DNA of 64,000 nucleotides from Ectobius pallidus (Eukaryota > Arthropoda > Insecta > Blattodea > Ectobiidae), in contig CAXKWD010000006.1 in the NCBI GenBank assembly GCA_964059195.1, positions 4,332,530-4,396,529 of the forward strand, in the 5' to 3' direction. This document shows, piece by piece, positions 10,291 to 20,849 of this stretch. Within the stretch, counting starts at the first letter, position 1, and every line of letters begins with the position of its first letter. The translations under genes and the position numbers were made by a program. Under the pieces are notes generated by a model. It was not told where the DNA came from, made no database searches, and was given only the letters and a program-made list of their open reading frames with translations.

Positions 10291-10864
10291 GTTTAGATGT
10301 CAAATATGAAGGGTTGAATAGTCAACTCTGCTTGCTGGATGGAATGGCCATAACTATGTTCCGGTTTCATAATCATAAATAGTGAAAGGAAATAGTTATT
10401 TAATGTCTATAAAAGATTACTGATCACTGATCCTCATTTTTGTAAATTTGTAAATATGTCAACAAAAATGAATGTTTTTTAAATGGTAGGTATCCTAAGA
10501 TTTGACATATTTGTCAGACTTTTACCTGTAAATTCAAAAGTTTTGAGAAACAATAAAAGATAAAATTGTCATATAAATCTACAAAATTGTCATGACATTT
10601 ATGTAAAGTTGTGAGCTTTTATAAAAAATTCAATTGTCAAAATGTAACCTGTAGAACAATTTACTGATACCTGTCACCTGTAAAATTGTAACTTTTATGA
10701 AATAGGGCCCAGGTGTTATCGTGATCACAATACTTTCTCTACACTATGTGCATGCGAGAAAGTGAAAGTGGTTTACAGCTCATGTAAAATGAAAATACAA
10801 GAGTACAAGCCTTTATGAGAATTTCACGCTACATTGCATTTGATTCCGTCTGATGCTTTGAAGC

Positions 10865-10960
10865 GAACTCTGACTAGCTCAGCATGTAAAGCTGAAGGTC
10901 CTGGGTTTAAATCCCACGGTCAGAGGAATTTTTCTCCTGAAATATTCTCATATATATAAA
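10865..10960 (+). repeat. tRNA-derived SINE-like segment
   Basis: The stretch has an A-box-like word (TAGCTCAGCATGTAAAGC) and a B-box-like GGGTTTAAATCCC at tRNA spacing, with partly complementary CTGAC...GTCAG ends, followed by 'tttttctcctgaaatattc'. The same tail follows the candidate at 14730-14860. The cloverleaf is too degraded for a functional tRNA. Confidence 0.6.
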
Positions 10961-11139
10961 ACGGAATTTCACACGACCAAAGGCAGGATTCCAGTGAATA
11001 AAGGTTACTTATAGAAATATTAATAATTAGGCCTACTTACATTATGATGATAAGTGGTAGTCTTCCAGTCACTCTTAGTTGTTGTTGCATTTAGTGTGAT
11101 ATTGTCTTTAAATTCTTCTAATGTATGGGAAATTGACCT

Positions 11140-12864
11140 ATACACTTTATTTTTCAAGTTTCCCCATAAATAATATTCACATACTGTTAGAAGAACTTAT
11201 AGACAAAATCACATAGGCCAAAAACAAGAGAAATGAACTCTGTCTCGGAAGCTGAACTTAGGCGCGTGAAAGAAAATTTCCTAAAAAGGTGCCAGTATTG
11301 TGTGGATGCAAGAGGAGAACATTTTCAACAACTCTTGTGATGAGGTACATGGTTATTAAGTGCCAGTATGGTACTTTATGAGATTGTGTGGGGGACGAAA
11401 AAATGTCTGTCCATCTGTCTGTCTGTCCGTGCGTCTGTACGCACCATAACTCAAGTACGCTTTTTCGGATTTTTATGAAACTTGGTATAAACATTCATAA
11501 TGTCGATGAGAAGAACCCTATTGTTATTGAACCAAATCGGTTCACCGGTACCGGAGTAATGCCCAATTTAGTGCCTATTTTAATAGTATTATATTAGAAA
11601 GGCACCATAACTGAAATACGCTGTATCGGATTTTCATGAAACTTCGTATACGCATTTATGACGTCCAAGAGAAGTAGCCTATTGAATCTGAACCTAATCT
11701 GTTGACCGGTACCGGAGTAAAACCCAACTTAGCGTCTATGTTAAAGGCGCAATAACTCAAATACGCTTTATCGGATTTTTATGAAACTTGGTATACCCAT
11801 TTATAATGTCCATGGAAAGACTTCTATTCATATTCGACCAAAATATGTAGGCCGGTAGCGGAATTATGCCCAATTTAGTGCCTTTTATGTTAATATATAA
11901 GAAGTCGCGACAACTCAAATATGCTTTATTGAATTTTCATGAAACTTTGTATAAGCATTTATAATGTACATGAGAAGATGTCTACTGATATTGGACCAAA
12001 TCGGTAGACCGGTACCCGAGTAAAACCCAATTTAGTGTCTATTTTAAAGACGCGGTAACTCAAACATGCTTTACCGGATTTCCATGAAACTTGGTGTACA
12101 CATTTATAATGTCCATGGGAACATGTCTATTGATATTGGATAAAATCGGTTGAACGGTTTCGGAGTAATTCCCAATTTAGTGCCTATTTTATGTAAATAT
12201 ACGTATTCGAAAGAATTTATGAAAGTCAAATCAGTTATCACGACAACATAGTCAATTGTTTTACTGTGATCTTATAAGGATTTGGAGATTAAAATGCAGT
12301 TGGTTATGACAAATAACATTATTGCTTTACATACGCTCATCCAACTAGACTGTTCATCTGACCCTGGTGGACAAGATGGTAACGTCTTGGACTCACATTC
12401 TGCAGTTCAATGGTTCAAATCCCGAGCCGACAAATTTGACTTTTTAATTTTTTTATTTTTATGTGAGTGTGCGATTGTCAAGATATCACAAATCTGTACA
12501 GTACAGCTGATGCTGGACGATTTTAATCTGATTTTTTTAAAAACTAGACCTTTGTTCTTCCGTAAGCCCTGCTTAATGAATAAATCTGGAGCTTAACTTA
12601 GAAATCAATTAAAAAAATACATATTGTGCATATCATAATTGCAATGATAACTGATTAAACAAAAACATACTAGCACTTTGTTACATCAGTTTACCTGATT
12701 TTATTTTCATTGTAATTTTAACTGTAAATGTGAGAACCTGAATCATAACACCGACTGTGGCTTTATTAGCGTTGATATTTCACCCGATCACCCGGGAGTT
12801 GGAGCTGTGCCCTCCGCGACGCAGAAACCTGCGTCATTGGCCAAGTCTTGCATGGGACTCACTG
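11140..12864 (+). mobile_element. One arm of a mariner-type hairpin element, interrupted
   Basis: The segments 11140-11357 and 12701-12864 together match the right half of the hairpin element at 51433-52042, including the translated transposase tail 'NFLKRCQYCVDA..' and the CCCGATC..GGGAGTTGGAGCTGTGCCC stretch. The right end reads ACTCACTG followed by TA (12865-12866). The left arm is not found. The TTATT-target element 11358-12700 is inserted inside it. Confidence 0.75.
11358..12700 (+). mobile_element. AAGTGCCAG element with five internal tandem units, TTATT duplication
   Basis: TTATT borders both ends (11353-11357 and 12701-12705). The uninterrupted relative at about 51870-51885 has this site once, confirming the boundaries. 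The left end is AAGTGCCAGTATGG; the inverted AAGTGCTAGTATG lies near 12684, followed by TACATCAGTTTACCTGATT. Inside are a GTCTGTC-rich tract and about five units of roughly 150 bp (11445-12195), each with 'atgaaacttggtataaac' and 'accggtaccggagtaatgcc'-like words. A B-box-like GGTTCAAATCCC with tRNA-like context is at about 12410-12425. No transposase is present. An inverted relative is at 43111-44022. Confidence 0.8.
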
Positions 12865-12869
12865 TAGAA

Positions 12870-14520
12870 GCTTTGTAAGAGTCTATTACTGTGGAATAAC
12901 ATGCACAATTTATTAATGGCATCGGCTGATGCCTTATAAGCAGTGCAGCCATAACTACCTACCAGACCACGCATCTCCCATCATGCACCATGGTGTTGCA
13001 TATTGGTAGCTGTGGTGTGGAAGTGGTTGACCTCGGCCTTTTCATGTGTGTGGGCTGCGAGTGGGCCACCGGCCATGCGTCACTGAATTTCCTAGAATGA
13101 GTGAGAATGTTCTGGAATGTTCGAGGACCATTATGTGTGGATTGTGGGGATGACTTCTGAACTATATAAGGGAAAGCATTAGTTGACTTTTTATAAATAA
13201 AAGGATATGGATAAAATAAAAAAGTGAAAAATTGATAAGTAGAAAGTGAAAAGTGAATAGTAAAGTGAAAAATGAAAATATAAAGAAAAAAATGTCAAAG
13301 AATAAGAAGTAATTTTTGCGATCCCAAAAGAAAGATAGAAAGTAGCGCAGAAAATGAAACTGAAGAAGAAAGAGAAGTATGTTTAGCATTGCTATGAGAA
13401 AATTCTCGACCGAGCTGAAATAATCAGACAGAAGGGCAATGTGAAAATGTCAGGGAAACAGACTGAATTAGACAACGAATGTGTAGAGAAAGAGAAACGG
13501 GTGCACAGGGGGATGAAAGGGTTCACCACTGGTGTTTGTGTGTGGTAGTATCATCGTGCATTATGGTGGTCGCATGTCAGTAGCTATGATGTCAGAGATA
13601 TGGTGGTTGAAAGTAGTCGACTCGGGCATTTTTGTACGTGTGGGTGTTCGAGTTGACCACCAGCCACCAACCAACCATCACTGAATGCACTAGAATGAGT
13701 GGGAATGTATTATGAGGTTATCTAGAAAGTAAGTTTTGATCACATCCAGAGATGGCATGACTAGTTGGACGTGCATGCACATTTTCAGTCTTGTGACGCC
13801 AGTACTTGTTGAATAGCGCTAGGAGAAAAAAGCTGCACTAATATTGTCTAACAAGAGGCATGGCCCAGTACAGTCCATACCACACGGAATCAGTTGCTTC
13901 AGTTAGGATGGGTGATCTTCGACCATCCACCCTACAGACCTGACCTTCATCACTTCTGTCTCATGAAGCAAATTCTGGCAGGAAAACATTTCCACAATGG
14001 TGCCGGGGTATAGACGGCAGCAATTTCAGGGCTCCAGACGTTGGCGCAGAGTAATATGACATGGGCATACAAATGTCGGTACACCACTACCATAAATGTC
14101 TCATTAACGGTGGCAACTATGTAGAGAAGTAGCTAGTAAATCTCTGTAGATGTGGCAATAAATATTTCCTACTTATTGATGCTTTTCTTTTCTTTATCTT
14201 ACTTTCTGGATGACTGAAAATTTACTAGAATGAACTGAACCGGAATGTTTGAATGCATTAGCTGATTTCTTATAAATAACAGAAGAAGTATATATAGTAC
14301 AAGGTGATTAGTGAATAGTGAAGTGCTAAGTGTGAATAGTGAAAATATAAAGACAAAACATGCCAAAGCATAAGAAAGAAATTTTGCAATCCAAGATCAT
14401 GTTGCAAAGAGAGATGATGGTGCGGAAAATGAAAATGAAGTAGAAAGTGAAGCACATCTAGCAGAGATGATCCGTCAGAAGATGAACAGAATAGACAGAG
14501 AATGAGTAACCTTCACTCAG
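12870..14520 (+). repeat. Diverged local duplications with acidic reading frame relics
   Basis: The block 12990-13480 recurs as 13550-13715 (first half) and 14220-14510 (second half), the halves being separated by the mariner at 13717-14213. Shared words include 'tggttga..tcg.c..gg..tttt', 'actgaat', 'cataagaa.gaaatttt' and 'gaaaatgaaa.tgaag'. In the last copy a 39-codon frame (about 14388-14505, plus) reads DDGAENENEVESEAHLAEMI and ends in a stop. The family is not recognised. Confidence 0.5.
13717..14213 (+). mobile_element. Internally deleted mariner (DD34D type)
   Basis: The left end GTTATCTAGAAAGTAAG and the reverse complement of the right end (GTCATCCAGAAAGTAAG) form inverted repeats typical of mariner elements of the 'cGTCtAGAAAGTAA' kind. 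The interior translates, with frame breaks, as the C-terminal part of a transposase: a 'W.IFDHPPYRPDL' block and a final KCLINGGNYVEK. The N-terminal half is missing. Confidence 0.7.
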
Positions 14521-14729
14521 TTCTTTTTATTATGCTGGTTCCAATTTCCTCTACTTTACACTATTTTATCTCACAATAACCCTTTGTAAATGTGTTTTTA
14601 CATTTCATATCACACTGCCTGCTTAAATCAAATTATAATAAATATGCTTTTCTTCAAAATGCTAAATTGCAAACGTATATTTACAACAAAATATTACATT
14701 ACTGATTTCAAATTGCCTCACAATACTTT

Positions 14730-14860
14730 ACATGTCTTTCGGTGAGGAAGACCACAAGAGAGAGGTTTCATCTGGTGCTCCGACTATTACATCAGCACAT
14801 AAAGACAAAGGTCGTAGGTTCGAATTTTTCTCCTAAAATATTCGCTTGTAATGTTCAACA
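14730..14860 (+). repeat. tRNA-derived SINE-like segment
   Basis: A degraded tRNA-like region with a GTAGGTTCGAAT B-box is followed by 'ttttctcctaaaatattcgc', matching the tail of the candidate at 10865-10960. Confidence 0.5.
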
Positions 14861-14869
14861 GAAACAACA

Positions 14870-15350
14870 TTCTGTAGTTTCACAAACATATCAGGAATGT
14901 GTGTGCAGAGAAAGCGTGTCCATCTTAAGTAATCAGCGCCGTGAAAGCTTCAAATCTTATAACATATCTACGTGATATACTCATATGAAGTACCATTGTT
15001 TTCCTAGGCACTCTCCATGTTATTTGGTATCTTTCCTGACCGTTTGCTTTTGGTAGCAGGACTTCAGATAATTACAGATCACCAATACCCAAACTAACAT
15101 CGTGTTCTTAAAATATTTCATTCTTCAAGATAAAATTAACAATTTATGTTATTTGAAAGAACCTGCCTTTAGCTTCAGTGTAAGCCCAGGAACAAAGCTA
15201 TCATTTTTATTCTCCTATGCAGCCTATTTTTTATTTTGAGACAGCCTGAAAATAAAAAACTAACAGCTACTGAGCAAACACAAGTCCTACTTATTTATTT
15301 ATGCATTTATTTATTCGATGCCATATAAGTAATACAGATGCATTACATTA
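14870..15350. other. S28 gene intron 1 (near exon 1), no feature
   Basis: AT-rich sequence without recognisable coding or repeat ends. Confidence 0.45.
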
Positions 15351-15360
15351 GTCAAGTTAC

Positions 15361-15552
15361 CTGTTTCCAAGTCCTCAAGTCTGTAGGTGTAAAGTGATCC
15401 AATTGTTGTTGAAACCATTCATCTTTGGGCAGAGTTGTGTTCGGATCAGATTTGGGAACTCGCAACATTCCACCAAAGTGAAACAGTCGCCGAGCTTCAG
15501 TTTCGTGTTGTAATAAAACAAGAATCAAGCAGAGTCCAGTTGCGTAATTCAT
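15361..15552 (-). CDS. S28 serine protease, exon 1 (start and signal peptide)
   Basis: The exon opens with MNYATGLCLILVLLQHETEA, a signal peptide with cleavage likely after ETEA, so the enzyme is secreted or lysosomal. It continues through the mature N-terminus with the family hallmark WFQQQLDHFTP and TWKQ. It is exactly 64 codons and ends at CAG|GTAACT (donor at 15360). With exons 2 and 3 it gives about 200 of the usual roughly 480-500 residues. S28 enzymes cleave after proline or act as aminopeptidases; the precise substrate cannot be told. Upstream, a LINE fragment begins almost directly beside the start codon, so the 5' leader and promoter are either displaced or very short. Confidence 0.92.
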
Positions 15553-15554
15553 GT

Positions 15555-15975
15555 TGTTCTGAAATTAAACATCTTACATTAGGAGTTAGGCAAGGCTGTT
15601 CAGTATCCCCAATACTCTTCAATATTTATTTAGATGATGCAATTAGAATGTGGAAATTAAGGGCTGACTGTGGTTTTAAAATAGATGGTTTTGAGTTGTC
15701 ACTCTTTTATATGCAGATGACCAGATCCTATTGTCAGGATCAGAAGACTCTTTACAGAAAGCATTTTACATACTCGACAAGATAATTCAAACTTATAATT
15801 TAAGTATATCTCATGAAAAAACCAAACTAATAGCATTCTGTGGTAAGCAGCCAATAAGAGGAAAAATTGTATTAAGAAACCATATAATAGAACAAGTAAG
15901 GGTTTTTAATTATCTAGATGATGATGATATTACTTTGGAACAGTCACATGGAAGACGCCAAGTTTGTTAGAAATG
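15555..15975 (+). pseudogene. LINE reverse transcriptase fragment next to the protease start
   Basis: The plus strand translates, with one frame break near 15725, as a LINE palm fragment: GVRQGCSVSPILFNIYLDDAI, then (shifted) SGSEDSLQKAFYIL, YNLSISHEKTKLIAF and IEQVRVFNYL. The catalytic box is damaged (YMQMT in place of YADDQ). The fragment has neither endonuclease nor 3' end. Confidence 0.8.
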
Positions 15976-15979
15976 GTAG

Positions 15980-18400
15980 GCTTTGGTTTTCTGCGTTCAA
16001 AATAATATTCTAAATACAGTGCATGTCGCTTATTGTGATCACTTCAGGATGCAGTTAATCTGACAATACTAACCGATTGATAACAATAGCTGAAGGAATT
16101 AAATGAGTTATTTATTCATACAAAACAGATTAAAAGCTATTTATTCATAAAATAATACGTAACTTTGAATAATTGAACCACTCATAGGCTGATACAGTAA
16201 TAGACTGCAAACACCTATTTTTTCAACCAGTAACAAAGTTTTTAATTGTTTTTACTTTTCTTCAGGAGTCTATTAACCAATACTGCATATTGTTACGAGT
16301 GTTTTTGGAAGTCTACACTGATCTCTGTGGTGAACACCGCGTAGCAAAACATCTAATGCCTGTCTGTTCCAGTCTTTTCATTTTACACTAGCTATCACTG
16401 CATGTCAACACTGTTATCTTCATAAATCAAAAGCTGCAGATTAACTGTGGGGTGAAACATGTCTTATTGCTTAAAAAAGAAAGTTAGGTAATGCCATCCC
16501 CTCGAACTGGTCATCCTGTGAGCTGGGAACAGAACTGCTACACCCAGTGCCATACAACACAACACAGTTGAGTGTGAAACGAAACCCTTAAAAACAAAAT
16601 TCTGAATGACGTACAGTACTTGGAAATGAAGCTGCAAAAAGGAAAATGTGATAACATAAACTGAATCTTTGATCACAATAAACAGCATTTTTCAATCTAT
16701 CAGTATTAATCCATACAGGACTTCATAAAAGAAATAACATTACCCGACTGATAACATTAAGCGGCGTTCACTGCATTATATCAATGCATTATAATACCAG
16801 GGCTAATTCATGACATGAAACAAAAACAAGATTTTCTGCGTATAAGAATATTTTTGCCCAGAATTGAAAGAAAAAATTTATAAATACATATTGCAGAATA
16901 GAATAGAATAAAATTTTATTTACACACATTTATATTCACTTTACATATTACCATACTATCACTTAAGAATCTCTCATTCTTTAACCCTTAGGTTGCATGT
17001 ATGATTGGGGATTCTGTTAACTCATGACATCTTAATCTACTTGTCTTCTACCCAACAGAATGGCTATTATCTCATCATTTATTCCCTCCTTCACATTCTG
17101 TTAGGGGTCAATCCATATCAAATCAATAATAAAATAATTTGTTGCTGACATTTGTTATTTTATTTTAAGTATATATTTTCTGTTTCTATATGTATCTGGA
17201 AGTACAAAACTATTTTTTCACATTTTTATCACTACCATTTTGGCTTCTAGCGGGCATTTTGTTTAGAAGGATCTGTAATTTTTTGCTTTTCAGGCAAAAA
17301 TTATTTTTTTTGCTTTTTACATGTAACTAAAAGACATTCTCCTTAGTATTAAAGATTACCTAGACTCAACATTTTAACTAAACAACTAGTACATACATAG
17401 TCTTAATCATAATTTCAGTTAATGTAAGCACCAAGTTAAATTCCTGTAGTAATTTCTATGTTGTATTCATTTGTATTGTATTATTCATTTTGTTGTCCAT
17501 TTCAACTGCACTGTGTCACAACACTTCTATCAAGATGTGTCCCATATCATTTTGTAATGATTCAGAGGAAGAAATAAACCTAAACGTAAACCTAAACTAT
17601 TTTATTACAATATCAACTTGAAATAAAAACCATCTTAATCTACAAGAAACAGTCTTCAATTCATGTCATGACCAAAAACTTACAAAAGAGTCCACTGGGT
17701 TTGAAGCTGGTCATTTTACCAGTAGACATCTTAAACACAATAATACATTTCTGTGGAATGTGTGTAAACATATTCCCTGCTGCCTTTTAAGCTAAGTTCT
17801 TATGCCTTCTTTCTGTTCATATCCAACACCAATATATTCTATTACTCTTGCCGTTAAGAATTGCCCTAAATAAATAAACTACAGTAATCAACTGGTCTTC
17901 TAAATAAACCTTATCATAACGACATTTATTAGAAAATTATTCCTATTAGCATCTACTCAAACTCTCTATCCATAACGCTCGTTATTTAATTTCGCTACCA
18001 CATTCTTTTAATTTCACGGTAGAAGCGGAGGCTCCACTATTTGCAAAATTCGCAAATAATTTTCATGTGCATTTTAGATGAGCAGCAAATTTTTTGCATA
18101 TATGTTTATCTGCAATGAAGACCTACCAACATGCAAAATTTCAGGGTAGGTTTCGACATGACAACCTGTACGGATCCCTTGATCAGTTACTTTCTTTCCT
18201 CCCTACGTTCACTGTTAACATTAATTGAAAATGACAACTACCTCATTTTAATACCTTCAAATCTGTAAGTCTCCATCAATTCCTCCACTACACATAGCCT
18301 AGCATAATCAATCACACTTTGACCATTTGCAATACCAAATGTAAACTCGCCCAATTTATCACTTCCTCCATTTTCGTTACACATTATTAAATTATCTGAC
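15980..18400. other. Non-coding stretch
   Basis: I find no supported gene. The minus frame at 16464-16688 has no family signature. A stretch near 17400-17600 ends in 'aataaacctaaacgtaaacc', which could be the 3' end of a LINE, but I could not confirm it. Confidence 0.4.
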
Positions 18401-18661
18401 TCACAGAATATAATAATAATGAGATGGAATGTGACACACTAAGCGGGACTGCAGTTTTGAAGGGTCTCCCTGCTTATCCTCTGTTAGTTGATCGGCATCA
18501 GCATCCGCTCCTGGGCAACCAATGAACTTCCTAACAAGATACTTTCCAGCAGGAATTTCAGAGTTCATAAGTGTATCTGTTCTTGTGTATGTGTCAGCTG
18601 TTTGTGAACCTGTTTTCATATCTTCAACTCTGATTAACTTCATGTCCTGTTTCCCAAACAC
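18401..18661 (-). CDS. Unrecognised open frame, possible exon
   Basis: The minus frame reads from a possible acceptor (CAGCAG just above 18661) through KQDMKLIRVEDMKTGSQTAD, NSEIPAGKYLVRKF and a DADADQ stretch to a stop. Composition is balanced and soluble-looking, unlike the shadow frames around it, but I do not recognise a family. It abuts the degraded end of a Penelope-like element, so it could be captured exon sequence or chance. Confidence 0.3.
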   Translation of the reverse strand: MFGKQDMKLIRVEDMKTGSQTADTYTRTDTLMNSEIPAGKYLVRKFIGCPGADADADQLTEDKQGDPSKLQSRLVCHIPSHYYYIL

Positions 18662-19054
18662 GTGCTGCTGTTGCTGATTTATCCATTTCCCTATATTTTA
18701 TGTTGCTGCGTGGTTCTAATTTCCAGGTTGCTTTTAGTCTTACCTATGTATTTTAAAGTCACGGTTACTGCATTTGTTTGTGCGAGATTTCATCCAGGTG
18801 AGTGGATTTCAGGATATTTCTCATACGATTTACTGGTACTAAAGTGATGTTGTGTTCTTTGAATATTTTTTAAAAACTTTTAGTTCTCAACTTGTATTCA
18901 ACCTCAATTTCCATTTTGTTGAGTGGGATGTTTATTAAGCTGTTCAATGCTGAATGTTTGCTTTAACATAGCAGTCTGAAGGTTTCCTGTTTACTCTTAT
19001 TGTTTATAATCTTTAGATCCAGAAATGGGAGAAGGTTGTCAGTTTGTACATCTA

Positions 19055-20445
19055 TGAATCATGAATCAAATTGCAGCGTGTCTTTTTATTGACCTAAAAA
19101 AGGCATTTGATTTAGTAAATCATGACAGACTGTTGTATAAAATGGAGCAAATAGGGATAAGAGGAATGCCATTGGCATGGTTTAAAAATTATCTTAGTAA
19201 TAGAAACCAATATGTATCTATAGATGACAAGAGATCAAGCAATCTTGATATCTGTTGTGGAGTACCCCAAGGCTCAGTCCTTGGACCAATACTCTTCCTA
19301 ATATTCATAAATGATGTTGCACACCTAACGCTTAAAGGTAAACTCATTATGTTTGCTGATGATATGTCTATATTCTATCAGGGTAATAATAAAAATGAGA
19401 TAATTAAACAAATCCAAACCGACCTCAATGTACTTTCAAAATGGGTTAATACAAACCTGTTAGTCTTAAATCCCTCTAAAACTAAGTACATGTTTTTTAG
19501 GAAGAGGGGATATCAAATAAAAGAACATGAAGAAATAAGAATTGAAGATACGATTGTTGAAGAAGTTCACAGCACCACTTTCCTTGGACTAAAATTAGAT
19601 CAAACACTCAGCTGGAATGATCACATTGAACATATTAGTAATAAAGTCTCAATTGTCACTGGCATCCTGTTTAGACTAAGGAATATGGGACTATCGAGGT
19701 CAATACTAAAGGGTATCTATTATGCTTTAATACATTGCCATTTCAACTATATGGATATTCTTTGGAAATCTGGCACAAATAATCGCATACATCAACTTGA
19801 AATACTACAAAACAGGGCTTTAAAGATCATTTACAATTTAGAGTACACAACCCCAACAAAATATATCTATTCTCATATTGGTATCATCCCACTAAATGTA
19901 AGTATAAAGATGTCCACAGCAATATTTGCTCATAAATTATTACATAACCTGTTCCACTCAAACATCACCCTTAGAAAATTTGATGATATACATAACTATG
20001 CCACTAGAGGTCAATTCAATATTACTACCTCTGCTAGTGAAACTACAAAGTATGGTGTAAATAGCCTAATGTCACGAATTACGGAAGTTTATAATGCACT
20101 CCCTGATAATATAAAAAATTCAAATTCCATTAGTATATTCAAAACCAATGTTCAAAAGTTCTTTTTAGATGAATACTTTAAGGTATAACTCAGAGCTATT
20201 ACTGATAAGTTATTGATTCATGTAATGCACACTGTTAAGGTAATTTATACTACAAACCAGCTTATCATAATGTTTTACCAACTAATGTTTTAAGTTCTAA
20301 CAACCAATGTTTTGAATTTTTACTTATTTTTATGTATTATCATACTTATCCTTTGTATTGTATGTATATAGTAACAGTCCCTAAGCGCAAGCCTTATGGC
20401 TCATTGGGGCTAATTATGATGAATAAAATAAATAAATAAAAAATT
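19055..20445 (+). mobile_element. 5'-truncated LINE inserted in a Penelope-like element
   Basis: The insertion starts within the reverse transcriptase and ends, 250 bp after the stop, with 'gatgaataaaataaataaataaaa' as a simple-repeat tail. The Penelope-like frame resumes on both sides, which fixes the borders to within about ten bases. Confidence 0.8.
19061..20188 (+). CDS. LINE reverse transcriptase, C-terminal two thirds
   Basis: The 375-residue intact frame contains FIDLKKAFDLVNH (motif A, near residue 10), CGVPQGSVLGPILFLIFIND (motif B), the catalytic FADD (residues about 97-100) and the thumb FLGLKLDQTLSWNDHI. It continues to the end typical of jockey/CR1-like proteins (RGQFNITT..., NALPDNIKNS). 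Everything before motif A, including the endonuclease, is missing because of 5' truncation. The absence of stops suggests a young insertion. Translation from the first ATG is a bookkeeping choice, not a real start. Confidence 0.9.
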   Translation: MNQIAACLFIDLKKAFDLVNHDRLLYKMEQIGIRGMPLAWFKNYLSNRNQYVSIDDKRSSNLDICCGVPQGSVLGPILFLIFINDVAHLTLKGKLIMFADDMSIFYQGNNKNEIIKQIQTDLNVLSKWVNTNLLVLNPSKTKYMFFRKRGYQIKEHEEIRIEDTIVEEVHSTTFLGLKLDQTLSWNDHIEHISNKVSIVTGILFRLRNMGLSRSILKGIYYALIHCHFNYMDILWKSGTNNRIHQLEILQNRALKIIYNLEYTTPTKYIYSHIGIIPLNVSIKMSTAIFAHKLLHNLFHSNITLRKFDDIHNYATRGQFNITTSASETTKYGVNSLMSRITEVYNALPDNIKNSNSISIFKTNVQKFFLDEYFKV

Positions 20446-20849
20446 GTGAAATTTATAGATGTTTCCTAGGGTGTCCTGGACTATGACGAAGATTTCATCC
20501 ACATATCTATGCCACGTTTTAAACATGTAGGGAAAAGCTGATATAACAGAAAACTCACAAAGAGATCCACCAAGAATGGTAAAAGGGGGTTTCCCATAGC
20601 TAGTCCTGAACTCTGCTGATAGAATTTCCCATTATAAGTATGTCTGTTCGATGGCTCCATATTAATTTCATGTCATTTGCTCTTCTTCAAGCCTCAATTG
20701 GAGACAAAGTCACCTTAACCCCAATAAGCTATGCTGTTTTGAGCACTGTTATTTGCACCGAAAGTGAGGGAAGGGGGTCAGTTTTTTAACCAAATATTCA
20801 GTATAACTTGGTTCAGCTACGTGTCTTATGTTGTGACAGATTATTCTTA

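Larger units (their letters stand above)
6701..10713. mobile_element. 4-kb inverted-repeat unit enclosing an R2-like retrotransposon
   Basis: The terminal 21 bp (core GGGCCCTATTTCATAAA) are identical and inverted at 6701 and 10713. Inside, roughly 200-270 bp on each side share a diverged set of words (TTCATAAA, TACAGG, GACAATT, GTCATGACA). I see no clear target duplication. The only coding content is the R2-like reverse transcriptase on the minus strand, with about 420 bp on its 5' side and about 660 bp on its 3' side before the inverted ends. The ends look like a Harbinger-type DNA transposon or MITE, so this is either a retrotransposon nested in a MITE or a composite. It lies in intron 1 of the protease gene. 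Confidence 0.75.
18670..20690 (-). pseudogene. Second Penelope-like element, split by a LINE
   Basis: Read on the minus strand in three frames: from 20690 to about 20445, FYQQSSGLAMGNPL (with frame breaks) and WHRYVDEIFVIVQDTLGN, the Penelope reverse transcriptase catalytic region with YVDE at the active site. From about 19052 downward, FIDVQTDNLLPFLDLKI follows. Near 18660-18740 comes KYIGKTKSNLEIRTTQQHK, the GIY-YIG nuclease start. The LINE 19055-20445 separates the first two parts. Multiple frameshifts mark it as dead. Confidence 0.75.

Noticed and set aside
13162..13389. Phe-rich minus open frame resembling a membrane protein
   Set aside because: It is low-complexity translation of an AAG/AAA-rich strand inside a duplicated repeat unit.
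14270..14455. His/Leu-rich minus open frame
   Set aside because: It is antisense of the duplicated repeat unit at 14220-14510 and has no family motif.
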